Below are positions 9,191 through 19,507 of a stretch of DNA of 62,846 bases, one piece after another. Below the pieces are notes generated by a model. It was not told the DNA's origin, did no database searches, and was given only the letters and a program-made list of their open reading frames with translations. Source of the DNA: Bacteroidales bacterium UBA1715 (GTDB lineage: Bacteria > Bacteroidota > Bacteroidia > Bacteroidales > UBA1715); NCBI GenBank assembly GCA_002317135.1, contig DCIX01000038.1:74485-137330 (forward strand), read 5' to 3'. The position numbers and the translations under genes were made by a program. The stretch's first letter is position 1, and the number at the start of each line of letters is the position of its first letter.

Positions 9191-9199
9191 TTTACAAAA

Positions 9200-10549
9200 A
9201 TGAAAAAAGATAATTTCATAGTAATCCTTGGTGCCGCAGAAAGCGGTGTTGGTGCAGCCATTCTAGCAAAAGAAAAAGGATTTGATGTGTTTGTTTCCGA
9301 CAATGGAACAATAAAGGAACAATACAAATCAATGTTGATTGAAAACAACATTGACTTTGAAGAAGGTTCACACAACAAAGAAAAAATTCTTCAAGCAAGC
9401 GAAGTTATAAAGAGTCCTGGAATTCGTTCCGATGCTCCACTTGTGCTTGAACTATTGGCATTACAAACTCCTGTAATTTCTGATTTGGAATTTGCGGCAC
9501 GCTATACTAACGCAAAATTAATTTGTATTACTGGTAGTAACGGTAAAACAACCACTACCCTTCTTACTTACCATATTCTAAAACAAGCAGGTTTAAATGT
9601 TGGTCTTGCTGGAAATGTGGGAAAAAGTTTTGCATTGCAAGTTGCACACAATAATTACGACTATTATGTATTGGAAATCAGCAACTTCCAACTTGACCAC
9701 ATGTACGATTTCAAGGCCGATATCGCAATTCTTTTGAATATTACCCCTGATCACTTGGACCGTTACGAGTACAAATTCCAAAACTATATCAATTCAAAAT
9801 TCCGTATTCTACAAAACATGCAGTCAAACGACACATTCATTTATTGTAGCGACGACCAAATTTTAATTGACGAAATCGGTAAAAGAACTATTGACGCCGA
9901 AAAAGTTGCTTTCACAACTACAGATGATCAATCAAAACAAGGTTATTTGAAAGACAACACTATTTATGTTGACTTGTTGGATAAAGATTCATTCTCTATT
10001 AGCATCAACGACATCCAACTTCGAGGAAAACATAACTACGGAAACTCAATGGCAGCTATGCTTGCTGCAAAAGCAATAAACATTAAGAATGAGAAAATCC
10101 GCGAAAGCCTACAATCGTTCCAAAATGTAGAACATCGTCTTGAAAAAATGCCATTCCTTGTAAAAGGCGTTGAATTCATAAACGATTCAAAAGCAACAAA
10201 TGTAAACTCTGTTTGGTACGCACTTGATAGCATGACAAAAAGAACTATTTGGATTGCCGGCGGAACAGACAAAGGAAACGACTACTCTGAATTATTCGAC
10301 TTAGCAAAAGAGAAAGTAAAAGCATTAGTATGCTTAGGTATTGATAATGAAAAACTTAAAAAATCTTTTGGAGATAAGATTGGAACAATTGTAGAAGCAA
10401 AAAGCATGAAAGAAGCTATCGAAAAATCATTCCAACTTGCCGAACCTGGCGATGTTGTATTGCTTTCGCCTGCTTGTGCAAGTTTCGACTTATTCAAAAG
10501 TTATGTAGATAGAGGTTTACAATTTAAACAAGAAGTACGCAATCTATAA
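9200..10549 (+). CDS. murD: UDP-MurNAc-alanine--D-glutamate ligase
   Basis: MurD adds D-glutamate to UDP-MurNAc-L-Ala. The 449-residue protein has an N-terminal Rossmann-like domain (VILGAAESGVGAAILAKEKG), the ATP-binding ITGSNGKTTTTLL, NITPDHLDRY, FINDSKATNVNSV, and the C-terminal LSPACASFDLFKSYVDRG that is diagnostic for MurD. It starts 9 bases after mraY, and its stop TAA overlaps the ftsW ATG. Confidence 0.96.
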   Translation: MKKDNFIVILGAAESGVGAAILAKEKGFDVFVSDNGTIKEQYKSMLIENNIDFEEGSHNKEKILQASEVIKSPGIRSDAPLVLELLALQTPVISDLEFAARYTNAKLICITGSNGKTTTTLLTYHILKQAGLNVGLAGNVGKSFALQVAHNNYDYYVLEISNFQLDHMYDFKADIAILLNITPDHLDRYEYKFQNYINSKFRILQNMQSNDTFIYCSDDQILIDEIGKRTIDAEKVAFTTTDDQSKQGYLKDNTIYVDLLDKDSFSISINDIQLRGKHNYGNSMAAMLAAKAINIKNEKIRESLQSFQNVEHRLEKMPFLVKGVEFINDSKATNVNSVWYALDSMTKRTIWIAGGTDKGNDYSELFDLAKEKVKALVCLGIDNEKLKKSFGDKIGTIVEAKSMKEAIEKSFQLAEPGDVVLLSPACASFDLFKSYVDRGLQFKQEVRNL

Positions 10550-11844
10550 TGGACAACTGGAAAGAGGACATAAAAAAATTCTTTGCCGCAAAAGGCATCA
10601 ATTCCTTTGGGGACCTATTCATCGGTAACACGGTGATATGGGTTATCTACGTGGTGTTGAGTGTCATTTCTATTGTTGCCGTTTACAGTTCCTCTGGCTT
10701 GATTGTTTTGAAGAACCATAGTTCTTTATCTATTTTCATAAAACAATTAAGTATTTTATTTGGTGGTTTCATTACAGTTATCTTAACATCTCAACTCGTA
10801 TTCCGATACAAACCAGGAGTTTTGAAAAAACTATCTCCATTCTTTTACGTTGTAGCGATTATCGGTCTATGTATGACATTTTTCAGTGCTTTTTCAGCCG
10901 AAATCAATGGAGCAAATCGTTGGATTAGTATATTTGGAGTAACAATCCAACCAAGTGAATTTGCAAAAGTTGCATTAGTGCTTCTCATTGCCCGCATTTT
11001 CGACAAGAATGAGGAAAACGTCACAGACAAGAATAAGGTCTTGTACCCAATGTTAGGCTGTGCTGGACTTATGGCCGGAATCATCTTGATTTCAAACTTT
11101 TCAACTGCATTATTTATAGCAACCATAACATTTGTTATGATGCTATTAGGAGGTATTCCTTTTAGACAAATTAGTGCACTGATTGGAGTTGGACTAATCG
11201 GTGCCGCAATCATGGGTGGTATCATACTAAAAAAACCAGATATATTCCCTCGTGGAAAAACATGGCAAACGCGTTTAATTACATACGCTCCATTTCTTGC
11301 AGAATACACAGACAGTTATGTTGTAGGTGATGGAGAAAATACGCAAAGTACAAAACCAACTGGCGATAACTATCAAATCACTCAATCAAAAATTGCGATT
11401 GCAAAAGGCTTCCCATTTGGTAAAGGTCCAGGTGGTAGCGAACAACGCTTTAAACTTTCGCAAGCATATTGCGACTTTATTTATGCTATCATAATTGAAG
11501 AAACTGGTTGGTTAGGAACCATTGCAATATTGGCTATATTCTTCTGGCTGAGCGTACAAGCACTGATTATCGCCAGAAAAATACAACATACATTCGACAC
11601 GCTTGTCGTGCTTGGTTTATCGTTTGTAATGACTTTCCAAGCATTCATACACATGATGGTGGTAGTGGAATTATTCCCTGTAACAGGACAGACATTGCCA
11701 GTTATCAGTGCCGGTGGTACTTCCCTATTGTTCATCAGCATGCAATTCGGTATCATTCTTGGAATGTCGAAATACGCTGAGACAAAGGCTGCGGAAAGAA
11801 AAGAAAGTGAAAAGAAAACAAAAGTAGAACAAACTAATAATTAA
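10549..11844 (+). CDS. ftsW: Septal peptidoglycan glycosyltransferase FtsW
   Basis: FtsW is the SEDS-family glycan polymerase that works with FtsI. The 431-residue protein has about ten membrane segments. It contains the SEDS motifs NGANRWISIFGVTIQPSEFAK, a long periplasmic loop with GKGPGGSEQRFKLSQAYCDFIYAIIIEETG, and VTGQTLPVISAGGTSLL near the C-terminus. The hydrophilic tail is rich in K and E. It is translationally coupled to murD (TAATG). Confidence 0.95.
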   Translation: MDNWKEDIKKFFAAKGINSFGDLFIGNTVIWVIYVVLSVISIVAVYSSSGLIVLKNHSSLSIFIKQLSILFGGFITVILTSQLVFRYKPGVLKKLSPFFYVVAIIGLCMTFFSAFSAEINGANRWISIFGVTIQPSEFAKVALVLLIARIFDKNEENVTDKNKVLYPMLGCAGLMAGIILISNFSTALFIATITFVMMLLGGIPFRQISALIGVGLIGAAIMGGIILKKPDIFPRGKTWQTRLITYAPFLAEYTDSYVVGDGENTQSTKPTGDNYQITQSKIAIAKGFPFGKGPGGSEQRFKLSQAYCDFIYAIIIEETGWLGTIAILAIFFWLSVQALIIARKIQHTFDTLVVLGLSFVMTFQAFIHMMVVVELFPVTGQTLPVISAGGTSLLFISMQFGIILGMSKYAETKAAERKESEKKTKVEQTNN

Positions 11845-11848
11845 AGAT

Positions 11849-12940
11849 ATGAAAGTACTTATTAGCGGTGGTGGAACTGGCGGACATATTTTCCCTGCAG
11901 TTAGTATAGCAAATGCTCTACGCGAAATCAATCCGGACTGTGAAATTCTTTTTATTGGTGCAGAATCACGTATGGAAATGGAACGCGTTCCTGCTGCGGG
12001 TTACAAAATTGTAGGCCTACCAATTCGTGGCTTCGACCGCCAACATATCTTGAAAAACATATCTGTTCTATGGGACTTGTGGAAAAGTATGCGTAAAGCA
12101 AAATCTGTCATCAAGGAATTTAAACCAGATGTTGCTGTTGGTGTTGGTGGCTACGCAAGTGGTGCTGCAATGAAAGTTGCCGCTAAACTTGGAATTCCTG
12201 TTCTTCTACAAGAACAAAACGGTTTTGCCGGCGTGACAAACAAACTATTGAAAAACGATGCAAAGAAAATCTGCGTTGCCTACGAAGGAATGGAGAAATT
12301 CTTCCCTGCTGAAAAAATAATCCTTACTGGTAATCCTGTTCGTCAAAATCTTGCTGGTGGCGACAAACAAGAAGCATATAAAGAATTTGGATTTTCTCCA
12401 GAAAAGAAAACGCTTTTAATTATTGGCGGAAGTCTTGGCGCACGCACTATCAATAACAGTGTTATTGCTCACCTACAAGAACTAATAGATAGCGACATCC
12501 AAATTCTATGGCAAACAGGTAAAGGTTATATTGAAGCGGCACGAAAATCAGCAGAACCTTTCTTGTGTGACCGTCTAAAAGTCACAGACTTTGTAAGCCG
12601 TATGGATTTGGCTTACGCAATGGCAGATGTGGTGATTTCTCGTGCAGGTGCAAGTTCTATCTCTGAGCTTTGCCTACTTGGCAAACCATCAATTTTGGTG
12701 CCTTCACCAAATGTTGCCGAAGATCACCAAACACATAATGCTATGGCTTTGGTTAACAAAGATGCTGCAATTTTGGTCAAAGATGTTGATGCAGAAAAAG
12801 ATCTTGTATCTACTGCCCTACAACTAATTGGCGACGAACAAAAACTTACCGATTTATCAAAAAATATTTTGACTTTGGCACAAAAAGATTCAGCAAATCG
12901 TATTGCCAACGAAGTTATCTCATTGATAAAGAACAAATAG
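11849..12940 (+). CDS. murG: UDP-GlcNAc:lipid I N-acetylglucosaminyltransferase
   Basis: MurG converts lipid I to lipid II on the inner face of the membrane. The 363-residue GT28 enzyme starts with the glycine-rich ISGGGTGGHIFPAVSIA and contains VGVGGYASG, LLQEQNGFAG, the second-domain IIGGSLGARTINN, and SRAGASSISELCLLGKPSILVPSP, the UDP-GlcNAc site. The length is normal and it sits 4 bases after ftsW. Confidence 0.96.
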   Translation: MKVLISGGGTGGHIFPAVSIANALREINPDCEILFIGAESRMEMERVPAAGYKIVGLPIRGFDRQHILKNISVLWDLWKSMRKAKSVIKEFKPDVAVGVGGYASGAAMKVAAKLGIPVLLQEQNGFAGVTNKLLKNDAKKICVAYEGMEKFFPAEKIILTGNPVRQNLAGGDKQEAYKEFGFSPEKKTLLIIGGSLGARTINNSVIAHLQELIDSDIQILWQTGKGYIEAARKSAEPFLCDRLKVTDFVSRMDLAYAMADVVISRAGASSISELCLLGKPSILVPSPNVAEDHQTHNAMALVNKDAAILVKDVDAEKDLVSTALQLIGDEQKLTDLSKNILTLAQKDSANRIANEVISLIKNK

Positions 12941-12941
12941 A

Positions 12942-14333
12942 ATGACAAAAAATTATTATTTCATAGGAATCGGCGGTATTGGTATGAGTGCGTTAGCACG
13001 CTATTTCAACCTTTGTGGTGCAAAGGTATATGGCTATGACCGTACTGCTTCGGAACTAACAAAAACATTAGAAAACGAAGGTATGCACATTCATTATGTG
13101 GATTCTATCGATGCTATTCCTGCTGAAATAAAAAGTAACAAACAAGATACAATTGTTGTTATCACTCCTGCTATTCCAAAAGATAATGCCGAATACAATT
13201 ATTTCTTGGCAAATGGTTATACCATTCTTAAACGAGCAAAAGTTTTAGGATTGATTTGCGAAGACAAGAAGACTATCGCCATTGCAGGAACACACGGAAA
13301 AACCTCAACAACTACATTCACAACATACTTGATGAATCAGTCTTCGAAAGGAACCAACGCATTCCTTGGAGGTATTTCAAAGAACTTCAATTCAAACTTC
13401 GTATTCGACGGCAATTCGGATTTCATAACTGTTGAAGCTGACGAATTCGACCGTTCTTTCCATAATTTGTATCCATCTACGGCAATCATTACTGCAATGG
13501 ATGCTGACCACTTGGATATTTACGGAACTCACGAGGCTGTGATTGAGTCGTTCTATACATTTGCGTGTCAGATTAAGCCACAAGGCACACTTATTCATAA
13601 AATTGGACTTAATTTTGAACCGATACAAAACGACTTACAAAAGAACAATGTAAGCATATACACATACGCTCTACAAGATGAATCGGCAGATTTCTATATG
13701 AAATCAATCGAAATAAAAGATGGTGCTTTTGTGCTTTGTTTACATACTCCAAACGGCGACATCGACAACATTCATTTCGGTTTGCCAGGTAAAACAAATG
13801 TTGAAAATTTCGTTGCTGCTTCTGCAGCTTCGCTTATCAATGGTGCAACTGCCGATGAATTACGCAACGCAGCAGCAACATTGCAAGGCGTTGTTCGTCG
13901 TTTCGATGTGCATGTTCACACACCAAAAGTTATCTACATCGACGACTATGCACATCATCCTGCTGAACTACAAGCATGCTTTGAGTCAATTCGCGAAATG
14001 TATCAAGGAAAGAAAATCACCGGCATTTTCCAACCACACCTATATACAAGAACTCGCGATTTCGCACAAGAATTTGCCCAAAGTCTTTCATTGTTGGATG
14101 AGTTGATTTTGCTTGACATTTATCCTGCACGAGAATTACCAATTCCAGGTGTTACATCAGAAATCATTTTCAACAATGTGACTTGCAAACAAAAAGAAAT
14201 GTGCAAGAAAGAGCAATTGATAGAACTATTAAATACAAAACAACTTGAAGTCGTGCTTACCGTTGGTGCCGGCGACATTGACCGTTATGTTCAACCAATA
14301 ACTGAATTATTGCAAAACAAAGGAAATGAATAA
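12942..14333 (+). CDS. murC: UDP-N-acetylmuramate--L-alanine ligase
   Basis: MurC adds L-alanine to UDP-MurNAc. The 463-residue Mur ligase has FIGIGGIGMSALARYF, the P-loop AIAGTHGKTSTTTF, TVEADEFDRSF, TAMDADHLDIYGTHE and IDDYAHHPAELQA, all typical of MurC. It begins one base after the murG stop and overlaps ftsQ by 8 bases. There is no ddl or murF in this cluster, so those must be elsewhere. Confidence 0.96.
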   Translation: MTKNYYFIGIGGIGMSALARYFNLCGAKVYGYDRTASELTKTLENEGMHIHYVDSIDAIPAEIKSNKQDTIVVITPAIPKDNAEYNYFLANGYTILKRAKVLGLICEDKKTIAIAGTHGKTSTTTFTTYLMNQSSKGTNAFLGGISKNFNSNFVFDGNSDFITVEADEFDRSFHNLYPSTAIITAMDADHLDIYGTHEAVIESFYTFACQIKPQGTLIHKIGLNFEPIQNDLQKNNVSIYTYALQDESADFYMKSIEIKDGAFVLCLHTPNGDIDNIHFGLPGKTNVENFVAASAASLINGATADELRNAAATLQGVVRRFDVHVHTPKVIYIDDYAHHPAELQACFESIREMYQGKKITGIFQPHLYTRTRDFAQEFAQSLSLLDELILLDIYPARELPIPGVTSEIIFNNVTCKQKEMCKKEQLIELLNTKQLEVVLTVGAGDIDRYVQPITELLQNKGNE

Positions 14334-15117
14334 AGCAATCTTGTCATATTTACCCCTCTGCGTCATTTGCATTATTGCAATTGCTTGTGTTTCGTTCTCC
14401 GAAATCAAGCAAGCAGATTTGCTTTGTTCAAATGTAGAAATTTCTATTGCCGAAAATCCACATCATTCTGCCCTACTCAATATTGACGATGTATATGCAG
14501 ACCTTAATTCAAACAAGAGCATGTATATCGGACAAAACTTGCAGTCAATCAATATTAACGAAATGGAAGCAACATTATTAAACGATCCAACTATTATTGA
14601 TTGCGAGACTTATTTTAGAATGAGCGACTCAACCATGGGCAAAAGCATCCTTTGCATAGACATACAACAACGAACACCAATCATGCGTGTATTATCGTCG
14701 AAAGGAACGTTCTATGTTGATGAAAATGGTATTATGCTTCCACTTTCCAAATGTGGAAGTGCACGCGTGTTGGTTGTGTCAGGAGATATACACAACGACT
14801 ATCAGGCTGGAGTAAACATTTTTGACCAAGAAGAGTACAAAAAACTACAAGATGTTTTCACTTTAGTTACAAAAATCCGTAACGACAAATTATTACTTCC
14901 ACTTATTGAGCAAGTTGCCGTTACATCACAACAAGAGTATATTTTAGGGACAAAGATAGGTCCATCTACCATAGAATTTGGCAGTAACTCCAATATCGAC
15001 ATTAAATTGTCACATATAAAGGCATTTTATACGTCGGAAAAGACTAAGGAGAATTGGAACAAGTACAAATCTATATCCGTAAAGTATAAGAATCAAATTG
15101 TATGCACAAAATTTTAA
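14326..15117 (+). CDS. ftsQ: Cell division protein FtsQ
   Basis: FtsQ is a single-pass inner-membrane protein that scaffolds the divisome through its periplasmic POTRA and beta domains. The 263-residue protein has an N-terminal membrane segment (about residues 5-23, ILSYLPLCVICIIAIACVSF), a POTRA-like region and the beta-domain phrase YVDENGIMLPL. Sequence similarity is weak, as usual for the family; position between murC and ftsA settles the call. Confidence 0.88.
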   Translation: MNKAILSYLPLCVICIIAIACVSFSEIKQADLLCSNVEISIAENPHHSALLNIDDVYADLNSNKSMYIGQNLQSININEMEATLLNDPTIIDCETYFRMSDSTMGKSILCIDIQQRTPIMRVLSSKGTFYVDENGIMLPLSKCGSARVLVVSGDIHNDYQAGVNIFDQEEYKKLQDVFTLVTKIRNDKLLLPLIEQVAVTSQQEYILGTKIGPSTIEFGSNSNIDIKLSHIKAFYTSEKTKENWNKYKSISVKYKNQIVCTKF

Positions 15118-15129
15118 TATAAAAAAAGT

Positions 15130-16467
15130 ATGGAACAACAAACAAAAACTATCGATCCAGCAAAAATGTTTGCTGCAATTGATGTAGGAACTACAAAAAT
15201 CGTAGCACTAGTAGGCTACAAAGATGAAAAAGGAAACATTGCCATTCTAGGCAAGAGTAACGTGCCTTCGGAAGGTGTTTGGAGTGGTGCGGTTACACAC
15301 ATTGCAACTGCAACGCAGTCAATTGCCCAAGCAATTAAAGAAGCAAGTGAAGAAGCAGGATTCTTCCCAGACAAAGTAGTGGTTGGTGTGGCAGGAAAAC
15401 ATATACACACGCTACCTTACGGTGTACAAAAAAATCGTGAAAATCAAGACGAAGCGATTACAGAAGAGGAAGTTGAACAATGGAGAAACGAAGCAAGAAA
15501 TATCTGTTTCGGTGCCGATGAAGAAATCATAAACATTGTTGCACAAAACTATGTTATTGACGGCCAACCATTCATTAATCCAGTTGGAAATTCTGGTAGA
15601 CATATCGACGCAAATTATCAAGTAGTTTTGGGGAAAATAAATGCACTTACCCAACTACGCAAGTGTGTACAAAATGCTGGAGTTTCAATCATTGAAGATG
15701 GTCTATATTTAGAACCATTAGCATCGTCAGATGCAGTTTTATCGGAAGACGAAAAGAAGCGTGGCGTTGCCCTTATCGATATGGGTGGTGGTACGACTGA
15801 TATCGCTATATTTAAAAATGGTGCTTTGTGCCACACAGAAATAGTACCTTTTGGTGGAAATCTTATTACAAAAGATATTGAACAAGCATTCAGCATTTCT
15901 AACACGACTGCCGAAGAAATCAAAGTTAAATATGGCAACGCTGTTAGAAGCAACTGCACAAATCAAGTACTTGATTTATCGAATGGATATGCAACACCAC
16001 AATCGCAAATCCATGTAAGTTCATTAGCAGGTGTTATACAAGCACGTGTGGAAGAAATCCTTGACAGTGCTGCATATATTATAGGAACTTCTGGCTATAT
16101 AAAAGGATTAGAGGCTGGTATCGTTGTTACTGGTGGTGGTTCGAAACTACAAAACTTTGAACAATTGCTATCGTACAAAATTCCTACATTGTCTACACGA
16201 AAAGGCTATCCTGTAAATAAAATAGTTTATTCTAACGCTGGATTTTTCAATGATCCAATCTACTCAACAGCAATTGGTTTGCTTATGAAGTCTTGCAAAG
16301 CATGGGAAACTATAAATAAAGTTCCTGAAAAAATCGAAGTTGAACCAGAAGCACAAGAAACAGACGCCGAAACTAAAACTAAAGAGTCCAAAAGACCTTG
16401 GTGGACTGTAGTAACGGATAAATTAAAGGAAAAACTTACCGACATCGTTACAGACGAAGAGTATTAA
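15130..16467 (+). CDS. ftsA: Cell division actin-like protein FtsA
   Basis: FtsA tethers FtsZ to the membrane. The 445-residue protein is an actin/Hsp70-type ATPase: phosphate-1 loop AAIDVGTTKIVALVGY, phosphate-2 ALIDMGGGTTDIAIFK, and adenosine loop VVTGGGSKLQNF. The C-terminus has the tryptophan-rich, charged stretch KRPWWTVVTDKLKEKLTDIV, likely the amphipathic membrane-targeting helix. It is 12 bases after ftsQ and 30 before ftsZ. Confidence 0.95.
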   Translation: MEQQTKTIDPAKMFAAIDVGTTKIVALVGYKDEKGNIAILGKSNVPSEGVWSGAVTHIATATQSIAQAIKEASEEAGFFPDKVVVGVAGKHIHTLPYGVQKNRENQDEAITEEEVEQWRNEARNICFGADEEIINIVAQNYVIDGQPFINPVGNSGRHIDANYQVVLGKINALTQLRKCVQNAGVSIIEDGLYLEPLASSDAVLSEDEKKRGVALIDMGGGTTDIAIFKNGALCHTEIVPFGGNLITKDIEQAFSISNTTAEEIKVKYGNAVRSNCTNQVLDLSNGYATPQSQIHVSSLAGVIQARVEEILDSAAYIIGTSGYIKGLEAGIVVTGGGSKLQNFEQLLSYKIPTLSTRKGYPVNKIVYSNAGFFNDPIYSTAIGLLMKSCKAWETINKVPEKIEVEPEAQETDAETKTKESKRPWWTVVTDKLKEKLTDIVTDEEY

Positions 16468-16497
16468 TAACTACAAACCACATAAAAACATACAATT

Positions 16498-17886
16498 ATG
16501 GATATAACAACACAAATAAACTTTGGTGAATCAACCCAAGCCGCATCAATTAAAATCATTGGTGTTGGTGGTGGCGGCGGTAACGCAGCAAACCGTATGT
16601 ATGGTAAAGGCATTACCGATGTTGATTTCCTTATCATCAATTCCGATGAACAAGATTTGGTAAAAAGTCCTATTCCTACAAAAATTAAATTGGGAAATGG
16701 CCGTGGATGCGGAAGCAATACAGAAAAAGGCGAAAACTATGCAAAAGAAAAAAGTGCAGAGATTGAACAAGCGGTAGAAGGTACAGAAATGGTATTCATC
16801 ACAGCTGGTATGGGTGGTGGTACAGGAACTGGTGCTGCTCCTGTAATTGCAGAAATCTGTAAGAATAAAGATATTCTTACTGTAGCCATTGTAACTTTGC
16901 CATTCAGTTTCGAAGGTCCAAACAAATATGAAAGTGCACTTCGCGGTATTGAAGCTCTTCAACAAAATGTTGACGCATTGCTTATCATCAACAACGAAAC
17001 ACTTACCGAAAAATATGGCGATTATCCTATTCTGCAACTATTTGAATTTGCCGACGACATTCTTGCTGTTGCTGCACGAGGTATTTCCGATATTCTTCAA
17101 AAAACAGGTTTCCGAAATGTTGACTTCGAAGATGTGCGTGCAGTTATGAAAGACAGCGGTATCGCCGTAATGTCTGCCGGTTCAGGTAGTGGGGAAAATC
17201 GTGCTAATTATGCAATCGACGAAGCACTTGAAAGCCCATTGTTGAACAAAGCCGATATTCGTGGAGCAAAACAAATCCTATTAAACATCAGTTCTTCAAC
17301 AAAAAGCCCATTGACAGGTAACGAAATCAAGATAATCATGGAACGTATCCGTCAAAAAGCAGAAACAAATGTAAACATTACTTGGGGTTACATTACTGAC
17401 GAAACAGATACCGACGATGAAGTTAAACTTACATTGATTGCTACTGGTTTTGAAATCTCCGATCTTCCAGAATTGAAGAAACCAGAAGAACCAGAAGTTA
17501 TCAAGGTTCATGCTAAAGAAACGAATCCATCAAATGTTCAAGAACAAGTTAATCCACAAGTGCAAAATAATTACAAACCTGGTATGCAAACAGAATTAAA
17601 TCTAAGCACGCCAGAAATAAGCACTACAAAAACTATTGACTATGAACAAGATGTACGCCAAAGTGAAGATATAAGTAAACTTGAGAATGAACCTGCTTAT
17701 TTGCGAAAACAAAGAATGGCACAGCAACAAGCAACAGAAACACTTGAGCAGCCAATTCAAAGCACAATAAATGAAGTTATCGCAAACAAAATTAATGGTT
17801 CGGAAGCGACTCGTTTTTCATTGGGAAACGATGATAAAGGTATTTATATCAACGAAAATAAGTTTATAAATAAAAACGTGGATTAG
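16498..17886 (+). CDS. ftsZ: Cell division GTPase FtsZ
   Basis: FtsZ is the tubulin-like GTPase that forms the Z ring. The 462-residue protein has KIIGVGGGGGNAANRM at the N-terminus, the tubulin signature GGGTGTGAAP, and the synergy (T7) region around NKADIRGAKQILLNISS. A variable linker follows from about residue 330; EPAYLRKQR lies near the C-terminus, and the protein ends in a basic and acidic tail. It is the last gene of the cluster and is followed by a strong terminator. Confidence 0.97.
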   Translation: MDITTQINFGESTQAASIKIIGVGGGGGNAANRMYGKGITDVDFLIINSDEQDLVKSPIPTKIKLGNGRGCGSNTEKGENYAKEKSAEIEQAVEGTEMVFITAGMGGGTGTGAAPVIAEICKNKDILTVAIVTLPFSFEGPNKYESALRGIEALQQNVDALLIINNETLTEKYGDYPILQLFEFADDILAVAARGISDILQKTGFRNVDFEDVRAVMKDSGIAVMSAGSGSGENRANYAIDEALESPLLNKADIRGAKQILLNISSSTKSPLTGNEIKIIMERIRQKAETNVNITWGYITDETDTDDEVKLTLIATGFEISDLPELKKPEEPEVIKVHAKETNPSNVQEQVNPQVQNNYKPGMQTELNLSTPEISTTKTIDYEQDVRQSEDISKLENEPAYLRKQRMAQQQATETLEQPIQSTINEVIANKINGSEATRFSLGNDDKGIYINENKFINKNVD

Positions 17887-17920
17887 TTCCTCCCGTTTTA
17901 AGTATTGAAACATACTTTTT

Positions 17921-17954
17921 GCCCGAAGGCGTGCATCCTTCGGGCTTTTTTTTT
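17921..17954 (+). terminator. Strong terminator closing the dcw cluster
   Basis: A perfect 9-bp stem GCCCGAAGG (17921-17929) / CCTTCGGGC (17937-17945), with a 7-base loop, is followed by nine T residues. It lies 34 bases after the ftsZ stop. Confidence 0.93.
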
Positions 17955-17977
17955 ATGTTTGCGAAAACTATTACACA

Positions 17978-19417
17978 TTGAGAAAGACATTTGTAACGAA
18001 TCTGGTTCTATTGTTATTCCTTAATCTTTTGGTTAAGCCATTCTATATTTTTGGAATAGACAGGACCGTACAAAATGTCGTGGGAACAGAGACATACGGT
18101 GCATACGCCGCAATGTTCAGTCTATCCATTATTTTCAATATTATACTTGATATGGGTATTGCGAATTTCAACAACCGAAATATCGCAAGAGACAATTCCC
18201 TCCTGCCACACTATTTTTCTAGTATGGTGGTTCTAAAAGGTATTTTAGGTCTTGTATACTGCTGTATTTTGGGAATTGTTGGAATTTGTCTCGGATTCAG
18301 CAAAGAACAATTCGGCATTTTTGGAGTGTTGGCATTCAATCAGTTTCTCTTGTCTTTCCTACTCTATCTGCGTTCAAACATTTCTGGGCTCTATCTGTAC
18401 AAAACCGATAGTTGTTTTTCGGTTATAGACAGAATACTTATGATAAGCATTTGTGGATTTTTACTTTTCACAAAACAAGATAGTTTTTCCATAGAATGGT
18501 TTGTTTATGCACAAACAATTTCGTATGCTATTCCTTGCATTATTGCTTTCATTATCGTTTTGTTGAAGGCGAAGAAATTCACCTTTTCTTTCGATATAAA
18601 GTTCTTAAAGAACATTATCAAGCAAACATACCCATACGCATTACTTTCGCTTCTTATGGGGCTTTATACGCGTGTAGATATGGTTATGATAGAACGCCTT
18701 CTTCCCGATGGAGCTGAACAAGCTGGCATTTATGCACAAGCATATCGAATCCTCGATGCAGTTAGTATGTTTGCCTATCTATTTGCTTCACTCCTATTGC
18801 CAATGTTTTCGAAAATGATTAAGAACAACGAAGCAATGGGACAATTCACAAAGTTCTCTTGTTTGTTATTGCTGTTGCCTGTAACCACATTTGTAATCGC
18901 ATGTTGCTCATATAGTTGGGATTTAATGAACCTCATGTATCACGAGAATTATGACGCTTCGTCACATATATTCCAAGTTCTTATTATTGGATTCATACCA
19001 ATTGCATCCACATACATTTTCGGAACATTACTTACGGCAAATGGTAGTTTAGGCGTGCTAAACAAAATGGCATTGGTCGGAATGCTCTTCAATATAATCT
19101 TTAACTTTATTTGTATTCCGTTATATGGAGCTTGGGGTGCCGCTGTTGTATCTGTTGTGACACAATTCCTAACTGGAGCCATACAAGTAGTCCTTTCTTT
19201 TAAATACTTTAACTTTCACCTACACAAAAGCGACTGTTTAAAAATCACAACCTACATAACTTTGAATATTTTACTATTCATTTTTGCAAAAGAATGGCTA
19301 CAATGCTCGTGGATTTTCACCATGTTGATATTATGCATTATTGGCTTTATATCTGCTTTTGCATTACGAATCATCCGTATTTCAGACATCGTAAATATTC
19401 TCAAAAACGAGGACTGA
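17978..19417 (+). CDS. Polysaccharide flippase (MATE/Wzx type) with TTG start
   Basis: The 479-residue inner-membrane protein has about 14 hydrophobic segments and the oligosaccharide flippase pattern (GIDRTVQNVVGTETYGAYAAMFS near the N-terminus; polar PDGAEQAGIYAQAYRI at mid-protein). Such proteins move lipid-linked sugars across the membrane. The only start that includes the conserved N-terminus is TTG at 17978; the one nearby ATG (17955) is out of frame and stops within nine codons. The start lies 23 bases after the ftsZ terminator, so the promoter must overlap it or some read-through is used. Substrate unknown. Confidence 0.85.
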   Translation: MRKTFVTNLVLLLFLNLLVKPFYIFGIDRTVQNVVGTETYGAYAAMFSLSIIFNIILDMGIANFNNRNIARDNSLLPHYFSSMVVLKGILGLVYCCILGIVGICLGFSKEQFGIFGVLAFNQFLLSFLLYLRSNISGLYLYKTDSCFSVIDRILMISICGFLLFTKQDSFSIEWFVYAQTISYAIPCIIAFIIVLLKAKKFTFSFDIKFLKNIIKQTYPYALLSLLMGLYTRVDMVMIERLLPDGAEQAGIYAQAYRILDAVSMFAYLFASLLLPMFSKMIKNNEAMGQFTKFSCLLLLLPVTTFVIACCSYSWDLMNLMYHENYDASSHIFQVLIIGFIPIASTYIFGTLLTANGSLGVLNKMALVGMLFNIIFNFICIPLYGAWGAAVVSVVTQFLTGAIQVVLSFKYFNFHLHKSDCLKITTYITLNILLFIFAKEWLQCSWIFTMLILCIIGFISAFALRIIRISDIVNILKNED

Positions 19418-19458
19418 AAATAATGATTACTGATTAGTGTTTAATGATTAATAAAAAA

Positions 19459-19485
19459 GTCACTGATGAATATCAGTGACCTTTT
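19459..19485. terminator. Bidirectional terminator between flippase and hisC
   Basis: Perfect 9-bp stem GTCACTGAT (19459-19467) / ATCAGTGAC (19472-19480) with loop GAAT, preceded by six A and followed by CTTTTT, so it can end both the flippase (+) and hisC (-) transcripts. The bases just before it (19418-19452) belong to a GATTAAT-rich string repeated elsewhere in the window. Confidence 0.85.
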
Positions 19486-19507
19486 TATGGATGCTTGAAG
19501 ATACTTT

